This document shows positions 11,414 to 12,936 of a stretch of DNA of 12,936 nucleotides, piece by piece; position 1 is the first letter of the stretch, and each line of letters starts with the position of its first letter. Source of the stretch: Desulfurococcales archaeon (GTDB lineage: Archaea; Thermoproteota; Thermoprotei_A; Sulfolobales; Fervidicoccaceae); NCBI GenBank assembly GCA_027048265.1, contig JALTXS010000112.1, positions 1-12,936 of the forward strand, given 5' to 3'. The notes beneath the pieces were generated by a model. It did not search any database, was not told where the DNA came from, and saw only the letters and a list, made by a program, of their open reading frames with translations. A program made the position numbers and the translations under genes.

Positions 11414-12936
11414 TTGGCTGCCGGTAGGGAGGGTCTCCTGGAGATAATAGTGAATGGGGCAATATACGCTGCTGAGGAGATGGGCGTTGTTCTGAGGAAC
11501 ACTAGCTACAGCCCCAATATCAAGGACCGCCTGGACTTTAGCTGCGCTGTCCTAGACCCCGGGGGCAACCTGGTTGCGCAGGCGGAGCACATCCCCGTCC
11601 ACCTGGGCAGTATGGCGGTGGGGGCGAGGAACGCGCTCCGCGAGATGGAGAGGCTGGGAACGGACATGGGCGAGGGCGACGTTATAATCGTGAACGACCC
11701 CTACATAGCGGGAACCCATCTCAACGACATCATGCTCCTCAAGCCCCTCTTCGACCGGAGCGGCGGCCTGGTAGCGATACTGGCTAACAAGGCCCACCAC
11801 GTGGACGTGGGGGGCACTGTTAGGGGAAGCGTGGGGGGAGAGGTGGAGGAGCTGGTCCAGGAGGGCATCAACCTTCCCCTGCTCAAGCTAGTTGAGGCTG
11901 GGCGTCTTAACAGGGACATAGTGAGGATCCTTGAGAACAATGTCAGGACCCCCGACTACGTCCGGGGGGATCTCAAGGCCCAGATAGCCAGCCTCAACAC
12001 GGGCGAGCGGAGGCTGGGAGAGCTCCTCAGCAAGTACGGTCCCGAGGCCCTTCTGGATGCGTGGAGGTGGGCCCTGGATTACACGGAGAAGTACACGAGG
12101 AGGGTCCTGGAGGAGGCGGGCCACGGGACCGCGGAGGCGGTTGACTACATGGAGATGCCCCGGGAGGGCCTTGTGAGGATAAGGGCGAAGGTCACGATAT
12201 CCCCGAATGGGGCCTTCGTTGACTTCACCGGGACTTCCCCTCAGGTGGAGGCCCCCCTCAACGCCGTTTATGGCGTCACGGTGGCGGCGAGCCTCTATGC
12301 TCTTAAGAGCGTCCTAGACCCAGATATGCCCATGAACCACGGGTTCGAGAGGCTGGTCAGGATAGAGGCCCCCCAGGGGACCCTGGTTAACCCCCGTAGG
12401 CCCGCCCCGGTCTCGGCGGGCAATACTGAGACGAGCCAGAGGATAGCCGACGTGGTGCTGAGGGCGCTTGCCGACATACTTCCGGGGAGGGTTCCCGCCG
12501 CCTCCACGGGGAGCATGAACAACCTCACCGTGGGCGGTGTCCACGAGGGCCGGTCTTGGGCCTTCTACGAGACCATTGGGGGAGGAAGCGGGGCGAGGCC
12601 GGGCATGGATGGCGTTGATGGGATACACACTAACATGACCAATACGCTCAACACCCCCATAGAGGTGCTGGAGAAGGAGTACCCCATTCTCTTCACCCGA
12701 TACTCCCTCCGACCCGACAGCGAGGGGCCCGGAACCTATCGGGGGGGCCTGGGGCTCGTCAGGGCCTTCCGCGCCCTGGTGGACGGGGTTGTAGTAACCA
12801 TTACGGGAGAGCGCGTGCTCACCCGCCCCTATGGCCTCGCCGGCGGCCAACCCGGGGAGCCCGCACGCTACGTTGTGAGGAGAGCAGGCGGCGGCGAGGA
12901 GGTGCTCCCCAGCAAAGCAACGGTTAGGCTGGGGAG
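11414..12936 (+). CDS. hyuB: HyuB-family subunit (N-methylhydantoinase B / 5-oxoprolinase / acetone carboxylase family), cut by right edge
   Basis: The frame is open from TTG 11414 to the window end: 507 codons of a protein normally slightly longer, so only a short C-terminal part is missing. HyuB partners HyuA and completes the ATP-dependent hydrolysis (or carboxylation) of the activated substrate. Family signatures are clear: EEMGVVLRNTSYSPNIKDR with the NTSYSPN core at 29-35, DFSCAV, VNDPYIAGTHLND from about 93, ANKAHHVDVGG (124-134), GNTETSQR, GMDGVDGIHTNMTNT, and a C-terminal EGPGTYRGGLG. The conserved HH and nearby acidic residues probably belong to the metal site. TTG is the right start because it begins 16 codons before the usual EEMG helix and has GGGGTGAT 4 bases upstream. 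Confidence 0.94.
   Translation, partial: MAAGREGLLEIIVNGAIYAAEEMGVVLRNTSYSPNIKDRLDFSCAVLDPGGNLVAQAEHIPVHLGSMAVGARNALREMERLGTDMGEGDVIIVNDPYIAGTHLNDIMLLKPLFDRSGGLVAILANKAHHVDVGGTVRGSVGGEVEELVQEGINLPLLKLVEAGRLNRDIVRILENNVRTPDYVRGDLKAQIASLNTGERRLGELLSKYGPEALLDAWRWALDYTEKYTRRVLEEAGHGTAEAVDYMEMPREGLVRIRAKVTISPNGAFVDFTGTSPQVEAPLNAVYGVTVAASLYALKSVLDPDMPMNHGFERLVRIEAPQGTLVNPRRPAPVSAGNTETSQRIADVVLRALADILPGRVPAASTGSMNNLTVGGVHEGRSWAFYETIGGGSGARPGMDGVDGIHTNMTNTLNTPIEVLEKEYPILFTRYSLRPDSEGPGTYRGGLGLVRAFRALVDGVVVTITGERVLTRPYGLAGGQPGEPARYVVRRAGGGEEVLPSKATVRLG

Overview
The window reads as ordinary, gene-dense chromosome of a hyperthermophilic crenarchaeon, most likely a Desulfurococcales member related to Aeropyrum. 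Supporting signs are TATA-box promoters, strong GGAGGTGA-type ribosome binding sites, frequent TTG and GTG starts, heavy AGG and ATA codon use, and archaeal lipid-type reductases. A serine peptidase matches, as I remember it, the acylaminoacyl peptidase of A. pernix in length and catalytic-residue spacing. The sequence is not identical to my memory of A. pernix, so I name no species.

Positions 1-2423 hold four minus-strand genes in series: a geranylgeranyl-reductase-like flavoprotein (2423 to 1326), a two-site zinc-ribbon protein (1250 to 1017), an unrecognised Cys-rich protein (972 to 589), and a second geranylgeranyl-reductase-family flavoprotein cut by the left edge (547 to 1). The gaps are 75, 44 and 41 bases. 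The two reductases suggest isoprenoid or ether-lipid double-bond reduction, with the small proteins as candidate partners.

Positions 2424-6215 hold an intergenic stretch with a 12-base tandem repeat, the acylaminoacyl peptidase (minus), a divergently transcribed membrane-anchored cupredoxin (plus), and a convergent pyruvate-aldolase of the DapA/KDG-aldolase superfamily (minus). Three minus-strand genes in the window carry the identical box TTAAAAACAC upstream.

Positions 6216-7360 hold a VapB-VapC toxin-antitoxin pair with a textbook TATA box and ribosome binding site, a gene-free AT-rich stretch (about 34% G+C by hand count over 6901-7200), and an intron-free tRNA-Arg(CCT) with encoded CCA. 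The AT-rich DNA and vapBC lie on the 3' side of the tRNA, the usual side for archaeal integrations, so this may be a decayed insertion. No att repeat was found.

Positions 7399-12936 hold a transport and catabolic module built around a divergent promoter. Leftwards run a two-helix small membrane protein and a sodium:solute symporter. Rightwards run HyuA and HyuB (hydantoinase / 5-oxoprolinase / acetone carboxylase superfamily), with HyuB cut by the right edge. The likely job is uptake and ATP-dependent opening of a small lactam or imide such as a hydantoin or 5-oxoproline, but the substrate cannot be fixed from sequence. I do not see a clearly novel defence or mobile system. The best leads are the lipid-reductase cluster with its orphan gene, the tRNA-flanking island, and the hyu-symporter divergon.
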